Part shown: positions 42,357 to 51,384 of the stretch, piece by piece
How the letters are laid out: each line of letters opens with the position of its first letter
How positions within the stretch are numbered: position 1 is the first letter of the stretch
NCBI RefSeq assembly: GCF_001428525.1
Contig: NZ_LMHW01000010.1
Span: 248,341 to 312,340, forward strand
Length of the DNA stretch: 64,000 bases
Reading direction: 5' to 3'
Source of the DNA: Flavobacterium sp. Root186
GTDB lineage: Bacteria; Bacteroidota; Bacteroidia; Flavobacteriales; Flavobacteriaceae
The notes under the pieces: model-generated
What the model was told of the DNA's origin: nothing
The model's input: only the letters and a program-made list of their open reading frames with translations
Databases searched by the model: none
Translations under genes and position numbers: made by a program

Positions 42357-44087
42357 TTAGTTAATTTTAATTATGACTCCGTTTTTATCAGTGGTTAGCT
42401 TTCCGTTTGTTTTTTTTCCGTTTAGAACTTCTTTTCCATTTATTTTAATAGAAACTTCGTTTACAGTATCTTTTTCAATATGATTTTCTTCATGGTATTC
42501 TCCATCATAATCTTCATCAACTTCTTCTGCAGGGCAGTTCAAACATTTAATTTTTGAACCTTCTACTTTATAATTGTAATTTCCGCTGAAGTGTAAGTTG
42601 AAGAAATCATCTTCAGAGTCATCGTAATCTTGTATAGATGCATCTGGTTTAAATAATTGACCTTCTGGTAAATATAAGAACACATCTACTTCCTGACCTC
42701 TAAATTTGTTTTTAACATCTGTCAGAAAATAATTATCCAAAATTAAACGATTTCCAATAACCTGGTATTTAAAATTGATTTTTTCTGCTCTTTTTTTAGC
42801 ATTTGTAAATGAATTTCCTCTTGCGCTTTTTTCTACCTGAATATAAGGAGATGCTTCATCAGTGTGTAAAACGTGTAAACGTACATCTGTTGAGTAAATT
42901 AAATCATTACCTGCTGAATCTTGTACAAATTGAAAATCTCCATGGCGATATAAATCTTTAGCGTAATAATCATTGTATCTGAATTTTACATACAAAGTAT
43001 CTTTTGATGTAATGGCAATTGTTTTCTTTTCTACCACTTTATTATCACGAGAGATTTCTGTAGCTTGTTTAATTCCAATACTAATTGCGATTGCAACAGC
43101 AATAATCCATACGGCTAACAAAGTATATTTAGTAATGTTACCAATTGATTTAAGGTTTGGAGACAACAATTTAAATCCTAATAATGTTAAGAAGAAAAAC
43201 GGAATCCCAACTGCAAAAAGCATCAATAAACCAAAAGACCAAATAGGATATTCTGTAAAGTTTCCGGCTTCAATAAAGTTCTGCCAAGGGAAATCAACAA
43301 AAGCATTCGTTCCTAAGGTAAAAACCCCAACCATTAACATGATTAAAACCACAATTCCGGACATGATTAAAACTACTCCTAAAAATTTAGCGAAGATTTT
43401 AAAAACCGTCATGATAAAGTCTCCAAATGAACTACTTATTCTCTCAGCTCCCGACTTTACCTGGTTTCCCATTTTGTCATAGTCTGCATTTTTAAATTTA
43501 TCAGATAATGACTCTATTTCTTCACGAACTTTTTTTTCAATGTTCGAAATCGTAACCGGTTCTCCTGTCATTTCTAGTTTTTCAGAAGTTGTAACTGCCT
43601 CAGGCGTTACAATCCAAAGAACGAAATAAGCTAAAATTCCAGTTCCAAAACCTGCAAAAACAAATATTAAGAATACGATTTTGATCCATACAGCGTCAAT
43701 TCCAAAATAGTGAGCCAAACCGGTTGCAACACCGCCAATCATACCATTTTCTTTGTCACGGTATAATTTTTTGTGACTTCTTCCACTATAATTATTAAAA
43801 GACTGATTTGATTTTTCTTCCTCGTCAATGATGTAATCTTCAGGTTGTCCCATTACCGCAATCACTTCGTCAACGTCTTTCAGTCCAACAACATGTTTCT
43901 CGCTTTTTTGTTTTTCTGTTAATAATTCAGAAACACGCATTTCGATATCTTTAATAATTTCATCTTGTCCAGATGAGTTGTTAAGTGATCGTTTTATAGC
44001 GTCAAAATAGCGTGTCAATTTTAAATATGCATCTTCATCGATGTGAAAAAACATACCGCCTAAGTTAATATTTACTGTTTTGTTCAT
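42357..44087 (-). CDS. PspC-domain membrane protein
   Basis: The 576-residue protein has a soluble N-terminal region (1-105, NINLGGMFFHIDEDAYLKL). A PspC domain follows (about 108-168, KKLYRDKENGMIGGVATGLAHYFGID) with one membrane segment, then four or five more membrane segments (about 220-345) and a periplasmic C-terminal domain (350-576) with an acidic SEDDFF segment. PspC proteins are known for phage-shock or envelope-stress responses; this long form with a PadR partner is the Bacteroidota version. It starts 3 bases after padR. Confidence 0.9.
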   Translation of the reverse strand: MNKTVNINLGGMFFHIDEDAYLKLTRYFDAIKRSLNNSSGQDEIIKDIEMRVSELLTEKQKSEKHVVGLKDVDEVIAVMGQPEDYIIDEEEKSNQSFNNYSGRSHKKLYRDKENGMIGGVATGLAHYFGIDAVWIKIVFLIFVFAGFGTGILAYFVLWIVTPEAVTTSEKLEMTGEPVTISNIEKKVREEIESLSDKFKNADYDKMGNQVKSGAERISSSFGDFIMTVFKIFAKFLGVVLIMSGIVVLIMLMVGVFTLGTNAFVDFPWQNFIEAGNFTEYPIWSFGLLMLFAVGIPFFFLTLLGFKLLSPNLKSIGNITKYTLLAVWIIAVAIAISIGIKQATEISRDNKVVEKKTIAITSKDTLYVKFRYNDYYAKDLYRHGDFQFVQDSAGNDLIYSTDVRLHVLHTDEASPYIQVEKSARGNSFTNAKKRAEKINFKYQVIGNRLILDNYFLTDVKNKFRGQEVDVFLYLPEGQLFKPDASIQDYDDSEDDFFNLHFSGNYNYKVEGSKIKCLNCPAEEVDEDYDGEYHEENHIEKDTVNEVSIKINGKEVLNGKKTNGKLTTDKNGVIIKIN

Positions 44088-44090
44088 GAC

Positions 44091-44423
44091 TTATTGATTT
44101 TGATTGGTGATTAGTTTTACGGCGTCAGACAATTCTGTCCAGGTACCGCTAAGTTCGTTTAAAAATGTTTGCCCGATTTCGGTTAATCCATAATATTTTC
44201 TTGGTGGTCCCGATGTCGATTCTTCCCATCGATAATTTAGTAAACCGTCGTTTTTCAATCTAGTTAAAAGCGGATAAACTGTTCCCTCAACAACTAGTAA
44301 TTTCGCGTTTTTTAAAGTGTCTAATATTTCAGATGTATATGCGTCTTTTTCTTTTAGAACAGATAAGATGCAAAACTCAAGAACACCTTTGCGCATCTGT
44401 GCTTTTGTGTTTTCAATGTTCAT
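44091..44423 (-). CDS. PadR-family transcriptional regulator
   Basis: The 110-residue protein is a PadR winged helix. MRKGVLEFCILSVLKEKDAYTSEILDTL (about 10-37), VVEGTVYPLLTRLKNDGLLNYRWEEST (about 44-70) and GPPRKYYGLTEIGQTFL are all standard family motifs. It is the first gene of PadR-PspC-DUF2807-DUF2807 and probably autoregulates it. Spacing to PspC is 3 bases. Confidence 0.95.
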   Translation of the reverse strand: MNIENTKAQMRKGVLEFCILSVLKEKDAYTSEILDTLKNAKLLVVEGTVYPLLTRLKNDGLLNYRWEESTSGPPRKYYGLTEIGQTFLNELSGTWTELSDAVKLITNQNQ

Positions 44424-44546
44424 AATTTCATTTTGTTTTTTTTAGATTGAACAATTCGTTTTTTGATTGATGATGATTGATTGATGATTGATTGTTTTTG
44501 TGCTATAACCTTTAATCTTTTTGTTACACTGAGCGAAGACGAAGTC

Positions 44547-45005
44547 TTATTTTATAAAAGGAATCGTTAGCGGATATTTGTATAATTCTCCGTTTGAAGC
44601 TTTTATTGAAGCATAAATCACTAAAAAGAATTCAACAAATTTTAAAAGTCCAAAAAGTACTACTGCCGTAGCTCCAATACTTAAAAGGCCAATGTTTCCT
44701 TCAAAATTGAAATTTCTGATGTAGAAATCTTCATTGTCATTAAAAACAGCTTCGATTGGAAGATTCTGTAAAAAAACCGTAACAAAAATCGGGATTGCGA
44801 TTAAAGCCAGAATTAATGTGTAAAGCAATAAACTTAACTGAAAGTTCAAAGCTTGTTTTCCGTGATGATCTACAAACTCCGATTTGTCTTTATAACTTGA
44901 CCAAATGATGATTGGAAAAATATAATTTCCAAACGGAATAATGTATTGACTTAATGTACTTAAATGTGCGAATGCCGAAGTATTCTTTTCTGATGATTTT
45001 TCCAT
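44547..45005 (-). CDS. DUF4870 domain-containing membrane protein
   Basis: The start at 45005 (MEKSSEKNTS) is preferred over an upstream ATG at 45038, giving 152 residues. The protein matches DUF4870 (YqaE/Pmp3-like helical membrane family): SAFAHLSTLSQYIIPFGNYIFPIIIWSSYKDKSEFVDHHGKQALNFQLS (about 12-60) is the core motif, with two further membrane segments after it and an ELYKYPLTIPFIK end. Function is unknown. It lies 123 bases upstream of padR and is likely the first gene of the same operon. Confidence 0.9.
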   Translation of the reverse strand: MEKSSEKNTSAFAHLSTLSQYIIPFGNYIFPIIIWSSYKDKSEFVDHHGKQALNFQLSLLLYTLILALIAIPIFVTVFLQNLPIEAVFNDNEDFYIRNFNFEGNIGLLSIGATAVVLFGLLKFVEFFLVIYASIKASNGELYKYPLTIPFIK

Positions 45006-45054
45006 GATGAGTGGTTTTGATTGAATGATTAAAAGCATATAGTAATTTCTTATG

Positions 45055-45097
45055 CAAATATATATCTAAAAGACAGTATCTTGTTTTGCATAGTACC
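45055..45097 (-). promoter_or_regulatory. -7 box and degenerate palindrome upstream of the DUF4870 gene
   Basis: On the minus strand TATATTTG (plus 45055-45062) matches the -7 consensus, about 50 bases ahead of the start at 45005. Just upstream (plus 45075-45097) GGTACTATG, five bases, CAAGATACT forms an imperfect palindrome that loosely resembles the ACTTTG-N5-CAAAGT sites at 2025 and 2984. Confidence 0.35.
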
Positions 45098-45209
45098 AAA
45101 TATTAACAAAATATTAACAATTACAAAATGAGTTTAAGAAATATAAATAACTGAAAATCATTGCTAGATATTGATTTTACTGCTAGTTTTAGAAAGTAAT
45201 ATCAATTTA

Positions 45210-45239
45210 TTGTGCGTGCATAGTTTTTTTGTATTTTTA
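45210..45239 (+). promoter_or_regulatory. Promoter of the DUF4442 gene
   Basis: TTG at 45210-45212 and TATTTTTA at 45232-45239 with 19 bases between. Only the last base of the -7 box differs from TAnnTTTG. The start at 45257 is 17 bases downstream. Confidence 0.5.
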
Positions 45240-45256
45240 CATAAAAAATATATCAA

Positions 45257-45709
45257 ATGGCAATATCCGTATCTAAACTTAACAAATTTGTATTATTCAA
45301 ATTACCGTCGGCATACTTTTGCGGCGTACGCGTAAAAGCAATTGACAAAGACAGATGTGTTGTAAGTGTAAAACACCGCTGGATTAATCAAAACCCTTTT
45401 AATTCGATGTATTTCGCAGTTCAGGCAATGGCTGCAGAGTTAACAACTGGCGCCTTGGTTATTTCGCAAATTCAGCAAAGCGGTAAAAAAATCTCAATGC
45501 TTGTAGCCAATAATAAAGGAAACTTCACCAAAAAAGCAACAGGAAGAATAACTTTTGTCTGCAATGACGGACATTTAATTGCCGAAGCCATTCAGCAGAC
45601 CATTGCAACAGGCGAGGGGCAGACCTTCTGGATGAAATCTATTGGAACTAATGAAGAAGGTGTTCAGGTTTCTGAAATGGATTTTGAATGGAGCATTAGA
45701 CTAAAATAG
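45257..45709 (+). CDS. DUF4442 domain-containing hotdog-fold protein
   Basis: The 150-residue protein matches DUF4442, a hotdog-fold group related to PaaI thioesterases. Diagnostic parts are PSAYFCGVRVKAIDKDRCVVSVKHRWINQNPFNSMYFAVQAMAAELTTGAL (about 16-67). A central strand block with ISMLVANNKGNFTKKATGRITF follows. The catalytic residues of active thioesterases are not obvious, and the function is unknown. It is a single gene in a plus-strand island, divergent from DUF4870. Confidence 0.88.
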   Translation: MAISVSKLNKFVLFKLPSAYFCGVRVKAIDKDRCVVSVKHRWINQNPFNSMYFAVQAMAAELTTGALVISQIQQSGKKISMLVANNKGNFTKKATGRITFVCNDGHLIAEAIQQTIATGEGQTFWMKSIGTNEEGVQVSEMDFEWSIRLK

Positions 45710-45711
45710 AT

Positions 45712-45770
45712 TTTTTCGCCACGAATTCACTAATTTTTCACAAATTAATTCGTGAATTCGTGGCGAAAAA
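45712..45770. repeat. Perfect 19-bp GCCACGAATT inverted repeat
   Basis: Positions 45712-45730 and 45752-45770 are exact reverse complements (19 of 19) with a 21-base spacer that continues the CACTAATT/AATTCGTG words. The arms share GCCACGAATTCAC with the element at 22187. It starts 3 bases after the stop of the DUF4442 gene. Confidence 0.9.
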
Positions 45771-45781
45771 GAACACCATAA

Positions 45782-45809
45782 AAAAGGCCTCAAATATTTG
45801 AGGCCTTTT
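45782..45809. terminator. Bidirectional terminator
   Basis: The 28-base perfect palindrome at 45782-45809 (AAAAGGCCTCAAAT and its complement, no loop bases) lies between the plus-strand DUF4442 gene and the minus-strand Cys-Cys peptide gene. Confidence 0.85.
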
Positions 45810-45829
45810 AAATTTAATGCGTGCTGCGA

Positions 45830-45985
45830 TTATTTTTTAGCGCAGCATTTTTTGTCTTTTTTAGCGTCTGTTTTTTTGCAGCAAGATTCTTTTTTAGCTT
45901 TTTCTTTCTTAGCGGTTGTAGTATCCTGAGCTTGTAATCCAATTGTAAATAAAGCGATGGCTAAAACGGTAAATAATTTTTGCAT
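45830..45985 (-). CDS. Small secreted Lys/Cys-rich peptide, 51 aa
   Basis: This reading frame is short, but its features are coherent. It starts MQKLFTVLAIALFTIGLQAQ, a typical Bacteroidota signal peptide ending in QAQ. The mature part is about 31 residues, mostly Lys, Asp, Glu and Thr, with two Cys-Cys pairs (C35-C36 in KESCCKK and C47-C48 in KKCCAKK). It ends at a TAA. A -7 box (TATATTTG on the minus strand, plus 46040-46047) lies about 55 bases before the start, and a terminator follows the stop. Cys-Cys pairs and the position after copper genes suggest metal binding, but this is inferred. Confidence 0.72.
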   Translation of the reverse strand: MQKLFTVLAIALFTIGLQAQDTTTAKKEKAKKESCCKKTDAKKDKKCCAKK

Positions 45986-46039
45986 TTTTTGTAAAATTTA
46001 GTTGTTAGTATTTTTCTTTTTTGATTGAAGATGCTGGTT

Positions 46040-46047
46040 CAAATATA
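46040..46047 (-). promoter_or_regulatory. -7 box upstream of the Cys-Cys peptide gene
   Basis: TATATTTG on the minus strand matches TAnnTTTG. A TTG about 24 bases upstream is one base beyond the usual spacing. The leader would be about 50 bases. Confidence 0.45.
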
Positions 46048-46099
46048 GTACGATTTAGTTTTGGAAATTGTCAACAATAAGTTAATGTAGAAATGTTTA

Positions 46100-46252
46100 T
46101 GTAGTCCCTACGGGACAATTTTAAATGCGGGTTATTTTTTTTCTACCGATATTATACTCCTAACGGAGTATTTAATAGAAAAGATATCTCGTAGAGATAA
46201 AATATCGGTAGAAAGTAAAATAACATCACTAAATGTCCCATAGGGACTACAC
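46100..46252. repeat. Nested palindromic repeat, copy 2
   Basis: The outer arms TGTAGTCCCTA and TAGGGACTACA, middle arms CTACCGATAT and ATATCGGTAG, and core ATACTCCTAACGGAGTAT occur in the same nested order as at 1790-1932. Here an extra TATCTCGTAGAGATA hairpin sits on the right side of the core. It lies between the Cys-Cys peptide gene and the stop of the multicopper oxidase at 46257. Confidence 0.88.
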
Positions 46253-46256
46253 TTGT

Positions 46257-48494
46257 TTAATAATTCAAATTAAGCCCAAAACCAATCCCCATATCGCTGT
46301 CATAATGTGTCGTAATTCCAAAATTTCTACCAGCGATATATTTTAATCCGGCCATATATTCTTTATCCGTATTCCACATTAAATTCATTCGCAAACGTCT
46401 GGAAAGAGGAATGTCTTTTCGTTCAAACTGGATTCTCACATTTCCATCGGTATACATTTCAACCTGAGCTTTTACAAGCATTGGCAGCGTATATTCTGCT
46501 CCGATACTGAAAACCGAACGATTGTCTTTTGTATTGCTTTGCCCAAAAAGATTTTGTTCTTGTTCGTCTATTCCCATTTTTCTATATCTCCAGTCAAAAC
46601 CTATAAAAGGCATAAACCATTGCATTTTGCCAATATATCGGCCAATATGAGTTTCAGTTTCATAACCGTGTTTGTCGTTATAACCCAAACGCCATTCTGT
46701 TCCAATGCTCCAGCGTGTGTTGCTGTACATGGCTTCTCCGTCATTTCCATTTGTGGCAAAATCATTTTCGGCCATAAGATGGAACATGCGATCGTCCATT
46801 TTTAGCATTTTATATGCCATTTCGGGATGATGAATTAATGGATTCGGAGCCGAATTTTCATAACTAAAAATGCGTCCCATTCCTGCCATCATGTGATATA
46901 ATATGTGACAATGAAAAAACCAGTCGCCATCGGCATTTGCCTGAAATTCGATCGTGTCGGTTTCCATAGGCATAATATCAATCACGTTTTTTAGTGGAGA
47001 ATAATCACCATGTTCATTCAGAATTCTAAAATCGTGTCCGTGTAAATGCATGGGGTGGCGCATCATCGATCCGTTGTACAATACAATACGAACGTTTTCT
47101 CCTTTTTTAATTAAGATTTTATCCGTTTCAGAAATTACTTTATTGTCCAGACTCCAAACATACCGATTCATATTTCCGGATAATGTAAAACGTAATTCTT
47201 TTACCGGAGCATCTTTGGGTAATGTTGTTTTGGTTGGAGATTTCAGCATTCCGTAATTTAATGTTACAATTTCAGAAGTTGAGGTAGAATCATCTGGCAT
47301 TTCCATGCCTTCCATATTGTGCATTGAATGATCTTCTGTTTTTGCTGATTCCTCTTCTCCAGAAATTTCAGGATACATTACGGCATTCATGTCCATTTTA
47401 TTGAGCGACATTTTCATGCCCATATCATTCATTTCGCCGTTCATTTTCATCATATCGTTCATCATTTTCATCCCTTCAAAATATTTTAATTTGGGAAGAT
47501 GTTTGACAGATTGTTTCGCTCCTTCGCCTAAAAATAAAGAAGCAGATCCGGTTCTGTCTTCGGCTGTAGCCAAAAATGCAAAGGACTTTTTATCTTCGGG
47601 AATCGTAATGACAACATCATATGTTTCAGAAACAGCAATAATTAAGCGATCTACTTCAACAGGATCAACGTCGTTTCCGTCGCTGGCTACAACCGTTATT
47701 TTTCCACCGCCATATGTGAGCCAAAAATAACTGGATGCACCTCCGTTTGCAATTCGTAATCGGACTTTATCTCCGGCTTTAAACTGCGAAAGCTGGTCTT
47801 CATTTTTTCCGTTAATCAAGAATTTCTCATAATAAACATCACTCACATCCATAGCATTCATACGTTTCCATTCGTTGGTAACTTTTGTCGAGAACTGCCC
47901 TTTCTTGATCGCCTCGGCATAACTTTGAGTGGTTCCTTTTTTTATAGCAAACCAATCGTTGGCATTATGCAACATTCGCTGTACATTTTCGGGTTTAAGA
48001 TCTGTCCATTCGCTTAAAATAATCGGAACGGTTGGCAAATCGTCAATACCTTTTCTAAAAGTAGGATCGTCTTTCTTTTTATTAATAATGAAAAGACCAT
48101 ACAAACCAATTTGTTCCTGTAATCCCGAATGACTGTGATACCAATACGTTCCGTTCTGAATAATTGGAAAACTGTATTTGTGAGTCGTTCCGGGTTTAAT
48201 AGGCATTTGCGTTAAATACGGAACGCCGTCTTCTTTATTCGGAAGAAATAATCCGTGCCAATGCAGTGCTGTATCTTCATTTTTTAGATCGTTATGCACG
48301 TAAATTTCTGCAATATCGCCTTCCGTAAAAGTTAATGTCGGCATCGGAATTTGCCCGTTTACAGTAAGAGCACGTTTTTCTTTTCCGGAAAAATTGACAA
48401 TCGTATCGCGAACGTGTAAATCATAACGAACTACTTTTTGAGCATTGGAACTAAAAGCAATCAAAAAGACAATTAAAATAGTATGTAGTTTCAT
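46257..48494 (-). CDS. Multicopper oxidase with C-terminal CopB-like barrel extension
   Basis: The 745-residue protein has a signal peptide (1-18, ending SNAQ). Three cupredoxin domains follow with the type 2/3 sites LHWHGLFLPNKEDGVP and YWYHSHSGLQEQ, and the C-terminal HPMHLHGHDFRIL and FFHCHILYHMMAGM (type 1 Cys, His and Met). A Met/His/Asp-rich segment at about 345-405 (MMNDMMKMNGEMNDMGMKM) precedes the last domain and resembles the copper-binding stretch of CopA/PcoA oxidases. Residues 575-745 form a beta-rich tail with alternating aromatic strands (FIGFDWRYRK, GFGLNLNY) like CopB. It is 9 bases downstream of the copper ATPase. Confidence 0.88.
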   Translation of the reverse strand: MKLHTILIVFLIAFSSNAQKVVRYDLHVRDTIVNFSGKEKRALTVNGQIPMPTLTFTEGDIAEIYVHNDLKNEDTALHWHGLFLPNKEDGVPYLTQMPIKPGTTHKYSFPIIQNGTYWYHSHSGLQEQIGLYGLFIINKKKDDPTFRKGIDDLPTVPIILSEWTDLKPENVQRMLHNANDWFAIKKGTTQSYAEAIKKGQFSTKVTNEWKRMNAMDVSDVYYEKFLINGKNEDQLSQFKAGDKVRLRIANGGASSYFWLTYGGGKITVVASDGNDVDPVEVDRLIIAVSETYDVVITIPEDKKSFAFLATAEDRTGSASLFLGEGAKQSVKHLPKLKYFEGMKMMNDMMKMNGEMNDMGMKMSLNKMDMNAVMYPEISGEEESAKTEDHSMHNMEGMEMPDDSTSTSEIVTLNYGMLKSPTKTTLPKDAPVKELRFTLSGNMNRYVWSLDNKVISETDKILIKKGENVRIVLYNGSMMRHPMHLHGHDFRILNEHGDYSPLKNVIDIMPMETDTIEFQANADGDWFFHCHILYHMMAGMGRIFSYENSAPNPLIHHPEMAYKMLKMDDRMFHLMAENDFATNGNDGEAMYSNTRWSIGTEWRLGYNDKHGYETETHIGRYIGKMQWFMPFIGFDWRYRKMGIDEQEQNLFGQSNTKDNRSVFSIGAEYTLPMLVKAQVEMYTDGNVRIQFERKDIPLSRRLRMNLMWNTDKEYMAGLKYIAGRNFGITTHYDSDMGIGFGLNLNY

Positions 48495-48503
48495 ATTGAT
48501 TTT

Positions 48504-51035
48504 TTAAAGGTTGAGGTTTCGCAATCGCAATGCATTTACAATTACCGAAACCGAACTTAAGCTCATAGCCAGCGCAGCTAACATTGGCGAAAGCAAAATT
48601 CCGAATACTGGATATAAAATTCCTGCTGCAATTGGTACACCCAAAACATTGTATATAAAAGCAAAAAAAAGATTTTGCTTGATGTTCTTCATTACGGAAA
48701 AACTTAGTTTTTTAGCTTTTACAATTCCGTTTAAGTCGCCTTTTACGAGTGTAATTTTAGCACTTTCGATGGCAACATCAGTTCCGGTTCCCATCGCGAT
48801 TCCAATATCGGCTTTGGCTAAAGCCGGAGCATCGTTGATTCCGTCGCCGGCCATTGCGACTATTTTTCCTTCGGCTTGCAAACGTTCAATTTCTCTCAGT
48901 TTATCTTCAGGAAGACAATCGGCTTTAAAAGAACTTAAATGAAGCTGATCTGCCACCGCTTTGGCTGTATTTTTATTGTCTCCTGTAAGCATTATCACTT
49001 CAACGCCCTGATCAATTAAATCTTTGATTGCTTTGGCACTGTTTGTTTTTATGGCATCCGTAATGGTTACGTAACCCGAAACGATATTGTTTACAGCAAT
49101 GTATGAAACTGTTTTTCCCAGATTTTGCTCGGCTGTAATTTTGCTTTCAAAATCATCAGAGACCGAAGCTTTAATCTGTTCCATTAATTTTTTATTTCCT
49201 AATGCAATTTTTGAATTATTTACGGTTCCTAAAACTCCTTTTCCGGCAACGGCTTCAAAATCTGGAACTTCAAGTAATTGCTGGTTTTTATTTTTAGCAA
49301 AATTAACAACGGCTTGCGCCAAAGGATGTTCGCTGTGCTGATTTAGCGAAGCAATGTTTTGCAATAGAAAATCTTCGTTATTATCAATCGCATAAATTTT
49401 CTCGACAGTTGGCTTTCCTTCTGTAATTGTTCCGGTTTTATCGGTAATTAAAACATCGATTTTATTCATGTTTTCGAGGGCTTCGGCATTTTTTATTAAA
49501 ATTCCGTGCTGTGCGCCTTTTCCAACGCCCACCATAACCGACATTGGAGTTGCCAATCCTAAAGCACAAGGACAGGCAATAATTAAAACGGCAATTGCAT
49601 TGATTAATCCGTAGATATAAGAAGGTTCAGGGCCAAATTTTGCCCAAATAATAAAAGTCAATATAGATACAGCGACTACGGTTGGAACGAAATATTTAGC
49701 AACACGGTCCGCCAGTTTTTGAATTGGCGCTCTCGAACGGCTGGCGTCATTTACCATTTGAATAATCTGCGAAAGCAAAGTTTCTGAACCTACTTTTTCG
49801 GCAATCATAACAAATGATTTGGTTCCGTTTATAGTTCCCGAAATCACATTGTCGCCCGTTTTTTTATCTACCGGAATTGGTTCTCCGGTAATCATAGCTT
49901 CATCAATACTACTTTCTCCGGAAGTTATTTTTCCATCAACCGGAATTTTTTCTCCTGGTTTAACTCTCAATAAATCCCCTTTTTTAATATCGTGAATTGA
50001 AATAGTTTTATCATTTCCGTTTTCTACCAAAGTAGCTTCGGTTGGGGCTAATTTTAGTAACTCCTTAATCGCACCATTGGTTTGTCCGTGCGCTTTGGCT
50101 TCTAATAATTGTCCTAATAAAACTAAAGTTATAATGACTGTTGCAGCTTCAAAATAAAGATGAATGGTTCCGTGATGTGATTTAAATTCTGATGGAAAAA
50201 GATCGGGAAAGAACATTCCGGCAATACTGAAGAGGAAAGCAACGCTGGTTCCGATACCAATTAAAGTAAACATATTTAAATTCCAGGTAATAATCGATTT
50301 CCAGGCGCGGGTAAAAAACATCCATCCGGCGTAAAACAAAACCGGAATTGAAAATAAAAACTGAACCCAGTTCCATTTTTCAATCGACATGATTTTAAAA
50401 AGCGGATTATCCGGAATCATTTCTGACATTGATATAATGAAAATAGGAAGCGTGAACAACGTCGCAATCTTCATTTTCTTTAGTAAGTCGGTATACGTTT
50501 TGTTTTCGTCAGAATCAGATGTCTGCATTGGCACTAAATCCATTCCGCAGATTGGACAGTCGCCCGGTTCATTAGAAATAACTTCCGGATGCATTGGGCA
50601 GGTAAATTGTGTTCCAATGGCAATTTGAGGTACCAAATCCATTCCGCAAACGGGACAATCTCCGGGTTTGTTATAGGTTTTATCGCCTTCGCAATGCATT
50701 GGGCAGTAAAAAACTCCGGTTGCATTATGAGGAATTGCCGTTTTTTCTTTTTTATGATGATGAGCCGAATGGTCTTCTTTTTTATGACCTGAACAACATG
50801 ATTTTACTTCAGATTCGTCTTTTTTAGGAGAATCCATTTCAATAGTATATTTCCCAACAGCAGATAAAACTTCCTGAAATTTTTCTGTTGATACATGTTT
50901 TTCCATTGTTATGGTTGCCAATGGCGGATCTAACGTTACTTCGGCATGAATTCCTTCAACTTCATTTAACGTTTTTTCAACTTTGGTTCGACAGCCATTG
51001 CATGACATTCCTGAAATTATATATTGATGCGTCAT
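48504..51035 (-). CDS. copA: Copper-translocating P-type ATPase (CopA type)
   Basis: CopA exports Cu(I) from the cytosol. The start at 51035 (MTHQYIISG) gives 843 residues; an ATG at 51065 is also in frame. An N-terminal HMA domain (GMSCNGC, C12 and C15) is followed by two heavy-metal-binding Cys modules ([30 protein letters not shown] near 100 and 145). Eight or so membrane segments carry CPC ([11 protein letters not shown]). The cytosolic domains carry TGE (ITGEPIP), DKTGT, SEHPLA, and [11 protein letters not shown]. All P1B-1 residues appear present. It forms an operon with the multicopper oxidase. Confidence 0.95.
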   Translation of the reverse strand: MTHQYIISGMSCNGCRTKVEKTLNEVEGIHAEVTLDPPLATITMEKHVSTEKFQEVLSAVGKYTIEMDSPKKDESEVKSCCSGHKKEDHSAHHHKKEKTAIPHNATGVFYCPMHCEGDKTYNKPGDCPVCGMDLVPQIAIGTQFTCPMHPEVISNEPGDCPICGMDLVPMQTSDSDENKTYTDLLKKMKIATLFTLPIFIISMSEMIPDNPLFKIMSIEKWNWVQFLFSIPVLFYAGWMFFTRAWKSIITWNLNMFTLIGIGTSVAFLFSIAGMFFPDLFPSEFKSHHGTIHLYFEAATVIITLVLLGQLLEAKAHGQTNGAIKELLKLAPTEATLVENGNDKTISIHDIKKGDLLRVKPGEKIPVDGKITSGESSIDEAMITGEPIPVDKKTGDNVISGTINGTKSFVMIAEKVGSETLLSQIIQMVNDASRSRAPIQKLADRVAKYFVPTVVAVSILTFIIWAKFGPEPSYIYGLINAIAVLIIACPCALGLATPMSVMVGVGKGAQHGILIKNAEALENMNKIDVLITDKTGTITEGKPTVEKIYAIDNNEDFLLQNIASLNQHSEHPLAQAVVNFAKNKNQQLLEVPDFEAVAGKGVLGTVNNSKIALGNKKLMEQIKASVSDDFESKITAEQNLGKTVSYIAVNNIVSGYVTITDAIKTNSAKAIKDLIDQGVEVIMLTGDNKNTAKAVADQLHLSSFKADCLPEDKLREIERLQAEGKIVAMAGDGINDAPALAKADIGIAMGTGTDVAIESAKITLVKGDLNGIVKAKKLSFSVMKNIKQNLFFAFIYNVLGVPIAAGILYPVFGILLSPMLAALAMSLSSVSVIVNALRLRNLNL

Positions 51036-51134
51036 TGTTTTCGTTTTTAAGGTATTACAATGCAAATTTCCGAAGTAAGATTTACAACGGTTTGTATAAT
51101 TTTGAGAATGATTTGTAATATTTACTAAATGTTG

Positions 51135-51379
51135 TTTAACCGCAAAGAGCGCAAGGAATTTTTGACATGCTGTATTTATAAAAAGCGCAAAGTTCGCAAA
51201 GCTATGTGTGAATAACTTTGGGTACTTTGTAGAAAAACATAGCCCAAGGTTTTAACCTTGGGGACGTATGTTATAGAAAATCATTGCGTTTCAATGGTTG
51301 AAACCATTGGCTATGTTTATAATCTTTGAGAACCTTGCGTAAACCTTTGCTCCCGATAGTTATCGGGATTGCGGTTAAA
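51135..51379. repeat. Multi-shell nested palindromic element
   Basis: The shells, outermost first, are TTTAACCGCAA (51135) with TTGCGGTTAAA (51369), CGCAAGG (51150) with CCTTGCG (51333), and AACATAGCC (51236) with GGCTATGTT (51309). Inside lie two hairpins, CCCAAGGTT/AACCTTGGG (51243-51262) and CAATGGTT/AACCATTG (51292-51309). A third, CCCGATA/TATCGGG, is at 51352-51367. It fills the gap of about 350 bases between the AraC gene stop and copA; no gene is present. Confidence 0.9.
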
Positions 51380-51384
51380 AAAAA

